From: Streptomyces sp. Alt3
Lineage (GTDB): Bacteria; Actinomycetota; Actinomycetes; Streptomycetales; Streptomycetaceae
Assembly: GCF_030719215.1 (NCBI RefSeq)
Contig: NZ_CP120983.1
Coordinates: 1,922,001-1,986,000, forward strand
Direction: 5' to 3'
Length of the DNA: 64,000 nt
The stretch's first letter is position 1. Every line of letters starts with the position of its first letter. The notes beneath the pieces are model-generated. The model ran no database searches. It worked only from the letters and a program-made list of their open reading frames with translations, and was not told the DNA's origin. Both the position numbers and the translations under genes were made by a program. Below are positions 44,501-51,311 of this stretch, in pieces.

Positions 44501-46262
44501 GGGCGTCCACCGTGACCTGCGTGCCGAAGCCGTCGAGGGCGCGGCGGACCTCGTCCGTGTCGATCTGGTTCGCGGGGCTGCCCCCGGCGGGCACCACCCG
44601 GACCTCGGGCAGCTGCGACAGATTGCCGTGCAGGCTGTCGCGGACACCGATCTCGGAGGTGCCGGGCGGCTGGGAGCCGCGCAGGGCGGCCAGGTCACGC
44701 AGCGCCTGCTCACGCACCTCGGCCGGGCCTTGGTGGACCTGCTGCCACAGCGCGTTCTCGGTGGCGGTCACCGGCAACGGGCCCGGCGAGTAGGGCGGCG
44801 GGTCCAGGGACGTGTACGGCGGCGGGTTCTCGGAGACGTAGGGCGGAGGCGACTGGCTGCCGGTGGCGGCCCCCGGTCCGGTGGTCTGCTGGGAGACCGG
44901 CGGGATCGAGGTGGGCGTGGGGCCGTCCCCGCCCGTGGTGTCCGGACGCGAAGGGCCGTCGGTGCGGTCCCGGCCGCCCGCGGAGCGCGACGCACCGTCG
45001 TCGGAACCGGTGGTGCCGCCGGACACGGTGGGCGGCGGGTTGCGCAGCTTGTCGATGACGTGACGCAGCTCGGCGGCACTGTTCACGGCCGTGTCGCTGA
45101 GGGTGGCCTCGACCTGACTGCTGATGCCCGCGCCGACGAAGGTGGACCAGCTGGTGGACCAGTCGCCGTCGAAGGCTCCCTTGATCAGGATCTCGGCGAG
45201 CGCCTCACCGGATCCGGCGGCGAGGAAGTCGGCCGTGCCCTTCAATCCGTAGTGCCCGGCCAGCGCACCGGGCCGATCGGCATTGAAGCGCAGGAGCTGG
45301 TTGTTGCGCCACAGCTCGGGGTTGTTCCGGAAGGACAGCGGGTTGTTCCGGAAGGTGACCGGCGGGTTGCTCGAAGGGCCGGGGCCGTTCCCGTACGGGC
45401 CGGGACGGTCGTCGAAGAGGCTGTCGCGGTCGGGCTTCGGGCTGGGCTCGGGGGTCGGCCGGGGATTCGGTCTGTCGTTCGGCAGGTCGAGGTCGGGGGT
45501 GTTCTTCGGGTTGGGGGGGTTCTTGAAGTCGAGGTCCGGGGCGTTCTTGAGGAAGTTGTTGTCGAAGCTCTTGACGATGCCGCGCGCGAACTTGTCGAAG
45601 ACGCTGGTGAGGAAGCCGGCCGCGGCTCCGAACGCGGCGGCCTTGCCGATGTCGCTCCAGTCGATGCCGTCGGGACGGCGTCCGTCCGGGGCGAAGTTCA
45701 TCATCGCCATCCGTACCGCGAAGGTCGTGAACGCCTCGGCGAACGCCTCGGTCAGCGAGGGGGCGAGGTGCAGCCGCTGGAGCAGGTGGCTGAGCGTGGT
45801 GAGGATGAAGAACCGGCTGCGCATCTTGGCCAGCATGATCTGACTGGCCGAGGCGCCGCCGGTGAAGAAGGACATGGCCAGATAGATGGCGATCTCGATG
45901 AGCAGCCGGATGATCTCGGCGATGACCTGCCACTTGGACTCCATGATGTCCATGGAGGTCTTCCGCCGGCCCTCGGCGATCTTGTCGAGCTGCTCGGCGA
46001 AGTCGCGAAGGTAGTTCTTGCCGCCGTCGTCGATGAGCATGCCCATCGCCTTGCTGTACGACTTGGCGAGGTCGTCCGGCATGGACTCGCCGATGTCGTG
46101 GACCGACTTGTCGATCAGCGAGGACAGCCGGTCCAGCTTCCGGCCCAGGCCGGAGTAGGGCCGACGGCTCTCGTACGCGAGATCCTCGTCGGCGTCCATG
46201 AGCCTCTCCCCGGTGAGGATGAAGATCATGGCGTTGACCTCGGGCGACACCTGGATGCTCAT
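11502..46262 (-). CDS. Giant multidomain type VII effector (lonely-Cys-type polyprotein toxin), two frame breaks
   Basis: Three open frames on one strand join into one gene: 46262 to about 32070, then a shifted frame to about 20250, then the original frame to the stop at 11502. The span is 34,761 nt (11,586 residues if both breaks are bridged), and no start codon with family-like N-terminus appears at either break. Domains in order: WXG-like export region (1-110) plus a hydrophobic segment; Pro/Thr/Ser-rich linker; His-Cys module A (about 1306/1353); two cyclase domains (1630-2094); OTU protease (about 2150-2375); beta-rich region (2500-4100); two decayed OTU-like segments; two copies of a large unknown module, one with HELAH; a helical domain; His-Cys modules B, C, D; and a C-terminal ADP-ribosyltransferase. 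As I recall, public annotation calls such proteins 'lonely Cys domain' proteins. Size and domain list point to a secreted polymorphic toxin. Confidence 0.85.
11560..12030 (-). other. C-terminal scabin/pierisin-like mono-ADP-ribosyltransferase domain of the giant effector
   Basis: The last 160 residues match DNA-targeting ADP-ribosyltransferases of the scabin-pierisin group. The NAD-binding arginine is in PLFRFSPDG, the serine motif is FASTTAN 42 residues later, and the catalytic loop reads FPDQEEVLFPGG, giving the Q-x-E of guanine-modifying enzymes. The stretch PGGIDVNATLG and the ending RRYIRGAQP are characteristic of the family. Known members transfer ADP-ribose from NAD to guanine in DNA or nucleotides. 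Placement at the extreme C-terminus is typical for the warhead of a polymorphic toxin. Confidence 0.85.
13960..14350 (-). other. His-Cys module D of the giant effector
   Basis: The motif MHGEPG is followed 47 residues after its histidine by LVVCWSGAPRG, and then by GQHLANSTGRTV. It is the fourth and last copy of the module. The His-Gly and hydrophobic-Cys pattern resembles clan CD cysteine peptidases (caspase, CHAT, C80). Confidence 0.6.
17260..17650 (-). other. His-Cys module C of the giant effector
   Basis: LAGHGLPG is followed 47 residues after its histidine by MVVCYSSTPQDG, then GQHLANETRRTV. Flanking segments are shared with copy D (RRRKSLSS versus KRRKSLAS), showing internal duplication of this part of the protein. 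Confidence 0.6.
20243..20250 (-). other. Frame break 2 in the giant effector
   Basis: Family-like sequence moves from the shifted frame back to the original frame at a run of four C on the plus strand (20245-20248). Adding one base there joins KPHRTDGA to RHHRAGTPELDAARVAHA. A one-base deletion, either real or from sequencing, is the simplest explanation. Confidence 0.75.
21700..22110 (-). other. His-Cys module B of the giant effector
   Basis: PNNHGLPGS is followed 46 residues after its histidine by LLVCYAAAPPG, then GQHTANETGRTV and a MFRPEPTG segment also present in copies C and D. Confidence 0.6.
23250..24240 (-). other. Helical domain of unknown function in the giant effector
   Basis: About 330 residues rich in charged helices, ending with the pattern GTAGSTYRF, then LIRAGMLAISLTVGHHTAHEV. 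The GTxGSTxR and GHHxxHEV motifs look conserved-type rather than linker. I do not recognise the family. Confidence 0.4.
24460..27320 (-). repeat. Duplicated ~1.4-kresidue-period module, copy 2
   Basis: It starts with an acidic serine run (SDDSDSDSDDE) and WLDTVFGP, then LLLLGSLALDASSDD-type helices, a YGVIDKRGTGVLFTRP strand, GVNEYAWAGVGEGYLIQSV, YHFAQVVLESENGTHQITLEN, and an OmpA-like end (ITLTGHG, QDRADAVARAL). The order matches copy 1 about 4.2 kb upstream in the gene. Confidence 0.65.
27400..27760 (-). other. HELAH metalloprotease-like motif in the giant effector
   Basis: FAHELAHQLFLRDE at about 27653-27673 is a zincin HExxH motif with the expected helical, hydrophobic flanks. It is preceded by a beta-strand-like HLTVDLVG and followed by QLWAAVAGDIDV, which may hold the third ligand. 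Only the motif supports peptidase activity. Confidence 0.5.
28560..31470 (-). repeat. Duplicated ~1.4-kresidue-period module, copy 1
   Basis: Same order as copy 2: SES/DSD repeats, WLDLLFGP, LLLLGSLALDASPAQ, YGVVDDSGEGVLFRRP, GVNEHAWADIGEGYVVQSV, YHFATVVLASEDGSHQISLEN, and an OmpA-like end. Copies have clearly diverged, so the duplication is old, unlike that of the cyclase repeat. Confidence 0.65.
31780..32240 (-). other. Decayed OTU-like segment 2 in the giant effector (spans frame break 1)
   Basis: GRGNGFFGALSTAL aligns with the OTU motif DGNCLFRAVL, with glycine in place of the catalytic cysteine, and GGDFVPLVP replaces the histidine motif HYDALVP. It is a likely inactive paralogue of the OTU domain at 39.1-39.8 kb. 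Confidence 0.45.
32058..32075 (-). other. Frame break 1 in the giant effector
   Basis: Family-like sequence leaves the original frame after RLMRLAGLPG and continues in the next frame as DPAERDTLFAPPPLVP. Removing one base from CCCGGG (32061-32066) restores a continuous reading. It lies within the second decayed OTU-like segment. Confidence 0.75.
32420..33100 (-). other. Decayed OTU-like segment 1 in the giant effector
   Basis: VPHDGASFFHALLAAAG aligns with VPGDGNCLFRAVL, with serine replacing the catalytic cysteine, and GGFFHAALPP lies where the catalytic histidine motif should be. The length between the two motifs matches the intact OTU copy. Confidence 0.5.
33900..38700 (-). other. Long beta-strand-rich region of the giant effector
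   Basis: About 1600 residues with alternating hydrophobic/polar strands and repeated phrases for example RSVPHRAVLVTESV, GTSLGWSRR, HLHLDDVHYRVTV. No known domain was recognised. Position between the toxic modules suggests a structural or translocation part. Confidence 0.4.
36954..37027 (-). repeat. 18-bp tandem repeat encoding TAPQDG
   Basis: Four perfect copies of an 18-bp unit (plus strand GGTGCCGTCCTGCGGGGC) encode a TAPQDG hexapeptide array inside a Pro/Gln/Thr-rich linker of the giant effector. The unit keeps the frame, so copy-number change would alter linker length only. Confidence 0.85.
39140..39830 (-). other. OTU cysteine protease domain of the giant effector
   Basis: VPGDGNCLFRAVLDSA is the classical OTU motif with the catalytic cysteine codon at 39741-39743. 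NGSDHYDALVPV at about 39165 supplies the catalytic histidine. Spacing of roughly 190 residues is suitable for the family. OTU enzymes cleave ubiquitin or ubiquitin-like chains; in bacteria these are mostly effectors acting inside eukaryotic cells. Confidence 0.85.
39991..40667 (-). repeat. Tandem cyclase repeat, second domain in the protein
   Basis: A 677-bp block that by eye is identical to 40699-41375, with a period of 708 bp (236 codons). It encodes an anthrax-edema-factor/CyaA/ExoY-type nucleotidyl cyclase domain. Key residues are kept: Arg in VRPTNP, two lysines spaced seven apart in PKPSEIKAK, the metal-binding DHD in LTGDHDVFD, and His in VMHGAHMFWN. Local GC is about 58 % in a sampled 120-bp stretch, well below the flanks. 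Confidence 0.85.
40699..41375 (-). repeat. Tandem cyclase repeat, first domain in the protein
   Basis: Same 677-bp block as 39991-40667, separated from it by a short linker (TVPLGA). The encoded domain begins GEVDSYAARHTYGMAEKG and ends in GNNNA. All catalytic residues of the edema factor/CyaA family named for the other copy are present. Cyclases of this family are activated by host calmodulin or actin, which indicates eukaryotic target cells. Confidence 0.85.
42110..42380 (-). other. His-Cys module A of the giant effector
   Basis: FVTHGTPR is followed 47 residues after its histidine by LVLYACETGQQ, then AQHVANRTGRQV. The ACETG sequence is close to the cysteine motif of CHAT-type caspase-like peptidases, making this the most peptidase-like copy. 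It lies far from the other three, between the disordered N-terminal linker and the cyclase domains. Confidence 0.65.
45800..46262 (-). other. WXG-like N-terminal export region of the giant effector
   Basis: Residues 1-110 form a charged helical region like those of large actinobacterial type VII substrates such as the CpnT N-terminus. A hydrophobic segment follows at about residues 111-135 (IAEIIRLLIEIAIYLAMSFF). No Sec or Tat signal is present, so export through the neighbouring ESX machinery is the natural reading. The start codon has GAGGA about nine bases upstream. Confidence 0.65.
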
Positions 46263-46300
46263 CGGGAGCCGTCCTCGTGCCCGCGCGGGCAGGACGGAGC

Positions 46301-46330
46301 GGCCGCTCCCGTCGTGGCGTGGGAGCGGCC
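46301..46330. terminator. 10-bp hairpin between the WPG protein gene and the giant effector
   Basis: GGCCGCTCCC (46301-46310) pairs perfectly with GGGAGCGGCC (46321-46330) across a ten-base loop in the 81-nt gap upstream of the effector start. It may attenuate readthrough from the upstream ESX genes, or protect the end of the upstream mRNA. Confidence 0.5.
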
Positions 46331-46343
46331 TGTGGCGCGGAGG

Positions 46344-46712
46344 TCAGCGACGCCCATGCCCGCCCGGGCCGTCGAGTCCATCGGTGTCGATGCGGTTGGT
46401 GCCCTGCTCGACGCTCTCGATGTTGCGGTCGCGGGTGTCCTTCATCATCCGTACGTTGCCGAGCGTGGCGTCGGTGATGCCGACCAGCGCGTCACGGATG
46501 GACAGCATGGTGTCCTTGGTGGTCTGCCGTTCCTTCTGCTCCTGCGGCTTCGCCTTCTCCGCGAACTCGCCCTCAGTTCCCGGCCAGTTGACCGTGGGCG
46601 CCAGCTCGTCGAGGAACTCCTCGGTCATGCTCCTGGTCAGGGTGCCGATCTCCTCCAACTGCTTGGCCAGGGCCTCGATGCGATGCGGGTCTACGTAGTA
46701 CCGCTGTCCCAT
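46344..46712 (-). CDS. Small WPG-motif helical protein, candidate effector export partner
   Basis: The 122-residue protein is almost fully helical with a central NWPGTEGEF turn, a WXG-type hairpin motif. It is longer than classical WXG100 proteins and has a glycine/arginine-rich tail. It begins two bases after the stop of the YbaB-like gene, with GGAGAGGA inside that gene's end as ribosome site, so the two are coupled. Its position directly upstream of the effector resembles the small helical targeting partners of LXG toxins in Firmicutes. Family assignment is limited to the WXG-like fold; the partner role is inferred. Confidence 0.65.
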   Translation of the reverse strand: MGQRYYVDPHRIEALAKQLEEIGTLTRSMTEEFLDELAPTVNWPGTEGEFAEKAKPQEQKERQTTKDTMLSIRDALVGITDATLGNVRMMKDTRDRNIESVEQGTNRIDTDGLDGPGGHGRR

Positions 46713-46714
46713 CG

Positions 46715-47170
46715 TCAGTCCTCTCCCTCTTCGCCTATCGCGTCCCGCCAGGCGGGCGTCGCCTGGGCATCACGCGCCGTGTCCCCGTCGTCCTCGCGCA
46801 GCACCTCGGGGCCGAAGATACGCTCCCAGTCCATCTCGAAGCCCTTGAGCTCCGGCACGTTGCTGCTGGGCTCGGTGAAGGGCGCCATCGCCTTCATCAC
46901 ATGGCGGTTCATCTTGAGGCGTGCCGCGTTCGCCGCCTCCAGAACACTGGCGGCCAACTCCTGCGGCGACATGTCCCGGTACTTGTTCTCCAGGAAGTCG
47001 ATCCCGGTCAGCTCACCCTGCGGTCCCGCCGTGGCTCGGACCGCACGGTCGGAGGAGAGTGCCGCGAACGAAGCCGTCCGCAACTCGCGTTCGGTGCGTG
47101 CGACAGCCTCCTGGGCCGACTGCAGTTCGGCCATGGCCTTCTCGAGGCGCTTCTCCAGCGGTTCCGTCAT
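46715..47170 (-). CDS. YbaB/EbfC-like protein in the type VII locus
   Basis: The 151-residue protein has a coiled N-terminus (LEKAMAELQSAQEAVARTERELR) and then RATAGPQGELTGIDFLENKY, PQELAASVLEAANAARLKM, the core of the YbaB/EbfC nucleoid-associated family. Versions of this fold recur in actinobacterial ESX loci, where they are suspected to be chaperones or accessory factors, not DNA-binding proteins. The acidic C-terminal tail (ALREDDGDTARD-like, ending GEEGED) is not typical of a DNA-binding protein. It is translationally coupled to the WPG protein and lies two genes upstream of the effector. Confidence 0.75.
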   Translation of the reverse strand: MTEPLEKRLEKAMAELQSAQEAVARTERELRTASFAALSSDRAVRATAGPQGELTGIDFLENKYRDMSPQELAASVLEAANAARLKMNRHVMKAMAPFTEPSSNVPELKGFEMDWERIFGPEVLREDDGDTARDAQATPAWRDAIGEEGED

Positions 47171-47290
47171 GCTCGTTCCCTCCCTCTCCGTCCGTGTGTC
47201 CGTTTGTCCGGACGCTGCTCTCGCGCCCTCAGGCCCGTGTCCGGCCCTGGCCTCGTGTCGTCCGGGGACTCCGTTGATCTTGCCTGGTGA

Positions 47291-47316
47291 CGACCCCGCT
47301 GCGGAAGCCGGGGTCG
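47291..47316. terminator. 8-bp stem-loop downstream of the 1275-residue gene's end region
   Basis: CGACCCCG (47291-47298) pairs with CGGGGTCG (47309-47316) in the 191-nt gap between the YbaB-like gene start and the preceding gene's stop at 47362. It is in the right place for a partial terminator within the long minus-strand transcript. Confidence 0.4.
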
Positions 47317-47361
47317 GCGCGGGCCCCTCTCACCGTGGCAGGCGCCGCTCCTGAACGGTGG

Positions 47362-50300
47362 TCACCGGCCGATCACCGACGGGGTGCCGCCTTCCTCCGT
47401 GCCCCACACGTCCGCGTCCTCCTCGAGGTAGTCGGCGGACGTGGTGGGCCTGCGGCCCGGTTCGGCCGGCTGCTCGGGGGAATCGCCGCCGGTGGTCGTC
47501 ACCCGGGAGGCCGGTGAGAGGAAGGTGTCGCTGTCCTCCTGCCGGTTCCACGGGCTGCGCCGGCGGCGGGTGCGGCGCTCGCTCTCCTCGGCCGCGTCGA
47601 CCAGGACGGAACGCACCCGCTCACCGTTGCCCTTCTCTCCGCCGGCGCCCATGCCGCCCATGCCGCCACCCATCGGCATGCCTGGCGTGCCGGGGGTGCC
47701 GGGGGCACCGGGCGCACCTCCGGCGCCCCCGGCGGCGGCGAGGGGGGTTCCCGCGCCGGCGGAGACGCTGTCGGAGAGGGGAGCGACCTGGCCCGTCGTC
47801 ATGCCGTCCAAGGAGGCCCCCGGGATGCTGCCGCCCGACGCGCCGGCGGTCATCTGGCCACCACCGAGACCCAGTTCGGACAGCGGCACGTCGCGGCTGG
47901 TGGTGCCGCCACCGCCGCCCCCGCCGGAACCGTTGAGGCCACCGAGGTCACCGAGTCCGCCCAGCTCGTCGAAGATGCCGGAACTGTTGGTGGGTATCGA
48001 CGAGTTGAGATCCTTCAGATCCACCGTCTCGGTCCTGCCCTGGGCATCGGTGACGGTGGCGACGCCGGTGTCCGGGTTGATGACCTGCTTGGAGCCGTCC
48101 GGGAAGGTGGTGGTCAGCTGGCCGTCATCGAGGAAGGTGGTGGAGCCGTCGGGGTTGTTCACCCTCGCCCCGTGGGTGAGATCGGTCTCCACGACGGAGC
48201 CGTCCGGGCCGGTACTGGTGAGCATCCCGCTCTCCGGATCGAAGCGCGTCGAGCCACCGTCCGCGAACATCGTGGCGAAGTCGCCGTCGACGAGCCCGGT
48301 CTGCCCGCCCGTCGGGGTATCGAGACCGTCCAGGTTCCCGAGCCCGCCCAGGTCTCCCAGGTCTCCGAGGCTGCCGTTGCCGCTGTTCAGGTCGCCGAGA
48401 CTGCCGAGGTTCTCGGTCGTGACGGTGCCGTCGGGGGCCGTGGAGACGGCCTGGCCGGTCGTCGGGTCCACGACCTGCTTCGTGCCGTCGGGGAACGTCG
48501 TCGTCAGCTTCCCGTCGTCACCCAGCGAGGTCACCGACCCGTCCGGATTGGTCACCTGCCCGAGGTCGCCCAGATCCTGCGTGGTGACACTGCCGTCCGG
48601 ATGCGTGGTGGTCAGCTCACCGCTGTCCGGATCGAACGTCGAACTGCTGCCGTCCGGGAAGTCCGTCGTCAGGCCGCTCTCACCGAGCTCGACGCTGCCC
48701 CCGGTCGGCGTGTCCAGGGAACCACCGGCCCCGCTGTTCAGATCACCGAGGCTGCCCAGGTCACCGATCGAGTCGGTGGGCAGTGAGGAGTTGATGTCGC
48801 CGAGGTCCCCGAGGCCGCCGTTCCCACCGTTCAGGTTGCCGAGACTGCCGAGGTTCTCGGTCGTGACGGTGCCGTCGGGGGCCGTGGAGACGGCCTGGCC
48901 GGTCGTCGGGTCCACGACCTGCTTCGTGCCGTCGGGGAACGTCGTCGTCAGCTTCCCGTCGTCACCCAGCGAGGTCACCGACCCGTCCGGGTTCGTCACC
49001 CGCGCGCCGCTGCCCAGATCCTGCGTGGTGACACTGCCGTCCGGATGCGTGGTGGTCAGCACACCGCTGTCCGGATCGAACGTCGAACTGCTGCCGTCCG
49101 GGAAGTCCGTCGTCAGACCGCTCTCACCGAGCTGCGTGCTGCCCCCGGTCGGCGTGTCCAGGGAACCACCGGCACCACTGTTCAGTTCACCGAGGCTGCC
49201 GAGGTTCTGGCTGATGGCCTCGTTGGCCGCGTCCGTGGCGTTCTTCGTGCCGCCGGGGCCACCGTTGAGGTTGCCGAGACTGCCGAGGTTCTGGGAGACG
49301 GGCGGTGTGACCCCCAGGGGCGTCTGGTTGTCACCGCCGGGGTTGTTCACGTCGCCGAGGTTGCCGAGCTCCTCGGTGATCGTGTTGTTGAGGTCGTCGG
49401 GACCACCCGGATTGTTCAGGTTGCCGAGATCACCGTTGCTCTCGGTGACCGGCACGTTGAACAGGTCGTCGAGGTTCTGCGTGTTGACCGCGTTCGGATC
49501 GTTGAGGCCGCCGAGGCTCTCCTCCACGATCTTCTGCTGCTCCTCGGCCTCCCGCTTGGCCTCCTCCTGTTCGCGCTTCTGTTCCTCGCGCAGCTCGTCC
49601 TGGTACTTCTTGTCCTCGTCGCGCTGCTGGTTCTGCTCGTTCCGCAGCTCGTCCTGGAGCTTCTTGGCCTCCTCCTGTTCGCGCTTCTGTTCCTCGCGCA
49701 GCTCGTCCTGGTACTTCTTGTCCTCGTCGCGCTGCTGGTTCTGCTCGTTCCGCAGCTCGTCCTGGAGCTTCTTGTCCTCCTCGCGCTGAAGCCTCTGTTC
49801 CTCGCGCAGCTCGTCCTGGTACTTCTTGTCCTCCTCGCGCTGCCGCCTCTGTTCCTCCCGCAGCTCGTCCTGGTACTTCTTGTTCTCCTCGTTCTCCTTC
49901 TTGATCTCCTCCTTCTCCTCCTCGAGCTTCTTCTTCTCGTACTCCTCGGAGGCCGTGCTGGTCGACTTGGGCTTGGGCACGCTCTCGGCGAAGTCCTTGC
50001 CCAGGTCGAGGAAGTGGTTGTTCAGAGTCGACTGCACCTGACGGGCGGGGGTGATCAGCAGATCGTCGACGCCCTTGTTCCAGATCTCGACCGCCTTGTC
50101 GCCGACCTTGGCCCAGTTGGCGATGTCGGTGAGGTCCCCGTAGTCGGGGTGCACCTGGGAGAACCCTTCCTTCGGACTGTGGCTGACGGTCGTCGAGTAG
50201 CGGCTGGTGTAGGACTTGATCTCCGTCTTGGCCACGTTCTCGGCGTCCACCCACTGGGCGAGGTCGTCCAGGACGTAGCGCAGCACCCGGTGCGGGTCGT

Positions 50301-51189
50301 AGTAAGGGGACTTCGCCCACTTCAGCCACGCCGCCAACAGCGTGTTGGCGGCGTCCACCAGGTACGAGCGTCCCAGCGACAGCGCCCGCGAGTAGAGCGT
50401 GTTACCCGTTCCGGCCTCGTCCCCCGTGCCGGGCGAGGAGTTGAAGGTCTCGACGTAGCTGTCGTAGTTCTCGCGGACCTTCTTCAGCAGGCTCCGGAAG
50501 ACGTCCGCTGCCTCGCCCTTCCAGCTGGCGTCGTCACGGCCGAAGCGGTCCTCCCAGTCCTTGAGCAGCGGCGCCTGGTCCTTGAAGAACTTGGCCGCGA
50601 AGTCGAAGGACTCCCCCGTGCGATTGAAGGAGTTCAGGTCCACCACGGCCTCGTCGGCCACCCCGAGGTTGCTGAACCGGGCGTTCTTCGTGTCGCCCGT
50701 CAGCAGTTCGAGAAGCGCTGCCCGCGGCCCGTTCATGTACTGGGCAAGCGGGATGGTGCTCATCTTGTCCTTGTTGTAGTCCGTGAACTCGTTTCCCTCA
50801 CGGACCTGGACGTTGTTCACGTCGTCGGAGTCGGTCCCGGCGAAGATGACCTCCTCGCCGGCCTTCACCCGCCCCTCGAAGACGATTCGGGCCTGCATGA
50901 TGGAGCGCTTCTTACCGCTGTCGAAGAACCATATGTCGTAGTCCTCGCCCTTGTTCTGCAGGAAGCCGGAGTCCTTGACGAGCAGGCCGAGGCTGCGCTC
51001 CTTGATGTCCATCCGGAAGAGCTTGCCGCCGTGGTCGGAGCGGAGCTTGTCGAAGATGGTGGCGCGGTCGGGTACCGGATAACCGGTGATGTGGGTGACC
51101 AGGCCGGCCCAGGTGTCGGACGATGCTCCACCGACGTCCTCGTACTTGTCGACGTTGCCGACGGATGTGGAATCGTACCTATCGGGCAC
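47362..51189 (-). CDS. Large WKG-motif protein with coiled-coil and repeat regions (AAWKG-type)
   Basis: The 1275-residue protein starts at a GTG with AAGGG upstream. Residues 1-400 are a globular helical region containing RDDASWKGEAADVF, a WXG-like turn; I recall such proteins as the AAWKG family. Residues about 410-560 are an unusually regular charged coiled coil built on KKYQDELREEQ units. Residues 600-1080 are Asn/Gly-rich with LGxLNxx repeats and two long copies of a Thr-rich block (TTDFPDGSSSTFDPDSG, TTTFPDGTKQVVDP). The tail is Gly/Pro-rich, then basic. It has no signal peptide. Its place beside the WXG100 genes and the elongated architecture suggest a secreted or structural partner of the ESX system. 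No enzymatic motif was seen. Confidence 0.7.
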   Translation of the reverse strand: MPDRYDSTSVGNVDKYEDVGGASSDTWAGLVTHITGYPVPDRATIFDKLRSDHGGKLFRMDIKERSLGLLVKDSGFLQNKGEDYDIWFFDSGKKRSIMQARIVFEGRVKAGEEVIFAGTDSDDVNNVQVREGNEFTDYNKDKMSTIPLAQYMNGPRAALLELLTGDTKNARFSNLGVADEAVVDLNSFNRTGESFDFAAKFFKDQAPLLKDWEDRFGRDDASWKGEAADVFRSLLKKVRENYDSYVETFNSSPGTGDEAGTGNTLYSRALSLGRSYLVDAANTLLAAWLKWAKSPYYDPHRVLRYVLDDLAQWVDAENVAKTEIKSYTSRYSTTVSHSPKEGFSQVHPDYGDLTDIANWAKVGDKAVEIWNKGVDDLLITPARQVQSTLNNHFLDLGKDFAESVPKPKSTSTASEEYEKKKLEEEKEEIKKENEENKKYQDELREEQRRQREEDKKYQDELREEQRLQREEDKKLQDELRNEQNQQRDEDKKYQDELREEQKREQEEAKKLQDELRNEQNQQRDEDKKYQDELREEQKREQEEAKREAEEQQKIVEESLGGLNDPNAVNTQNLDDLFNVPVTESNGDLGNLNNPGGPDDLNNTITEELGNLGDVNNPGGDNQTPLGVTPPVSQNLGSLGNLNGGPGGTKNATDAANEAISQNLGSLGELNSGAGGSLDTPTGGSTQLGESGLTTDFPDGSSSTFDPDSGVLTTTHPDGSVTTQDLGSGARVTNPDGSVTSLGDDGKLTTTFPDGTKQVVDPTTGQAVSTAPDGTVTTENLGSLGNLNGGNGGLGDLGDINSSLPTDSIGDLGSLGDLNSGAGGSLDTPTGGSVELGESGLTTDFPDGSSSTFDPDSGELTTTHPDGSVTTQDLGDLGQVTNPDGSVTSLGDDGKLTTTFPDGTKQVVDPTTGQAVSTAPDGTVTTENLGSLGDLNSGNGSLGDLGDLGGLGNLDGLDTPTGGQTGLVDGDFATMFADGGSTRFDPESGMLTSTGPDGSVVETDLTHGARVNNPDGSTTFLDDGQLTTTFPDGSKQVINPDTGVATVTDAQGRTETVDLKDLNSSIPTNSSGIFDELGGLGDLGGLNGSGGGGGGGTTSRDVPLSELGLGGGQMTAGASGGSIPGASLDGMTTGQVAPLSDSVSAGAGTPLAAAGGAGGAPGAPGTPGTPGMPMGGGMGGMGAGGEKGNGERVRSVLVDAAEESERRTRRRRSPWNRQEDSDTFLSPASRVTTTGGDSPEQPAEPGRRPTTSADYLEEDADVWGTEEGGTPSVIGR
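48397..49190 (-). repeat. Two long tandem repeats (period 444 bp) in the WKG protein gene
   Basis: A block beginning GAGACTGCCGAGGTTCTCGG at 48397 recurs at 48841, a period of 444 bp (148 codons). Long stretches are identical at DNA level, with small changes near 48550 and 49000. A third, diverged copy of the protein motif (TTTFPDGSKQVINPDTG) lies nearer the 3' end of the gene. Confidence 0.8.
49500..49960 (-). repeat. Coiled-coil coding repeats in the WKG protein gene
   Basis: Units of 14 residues related to EEDKKYQDELREEQ are repeated about ten times. A 108-bp block starting CCTCCTGTTCGCGCTTCTG at 49563 recurs at 49671. The array encodes a highly charged continuous helix, rich in Glu, Lys, Gln and Arg. 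Confidence 0.8.
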
Positions 51190-51311
51190 CGGGGACCCTT
51201 TCTGGTCTGTTGTCGTCCGCGCCGGCGCGCCGCCCCGTCGTACGGACGTGCAGCCGGGTCTCTCTCACAGCGTGTGCCGGGCGGGGCGCCGATGCCTCGC
51301 ACGGCACGGGA

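Noticed and set aside
37230..47354. A 3374-residue open frame on the plus strand
   Set aside because: It is antisense to the effector gene and has the Arg/Gly/His-rich composition of a high-GC shadow frame. No domain was recognisable.
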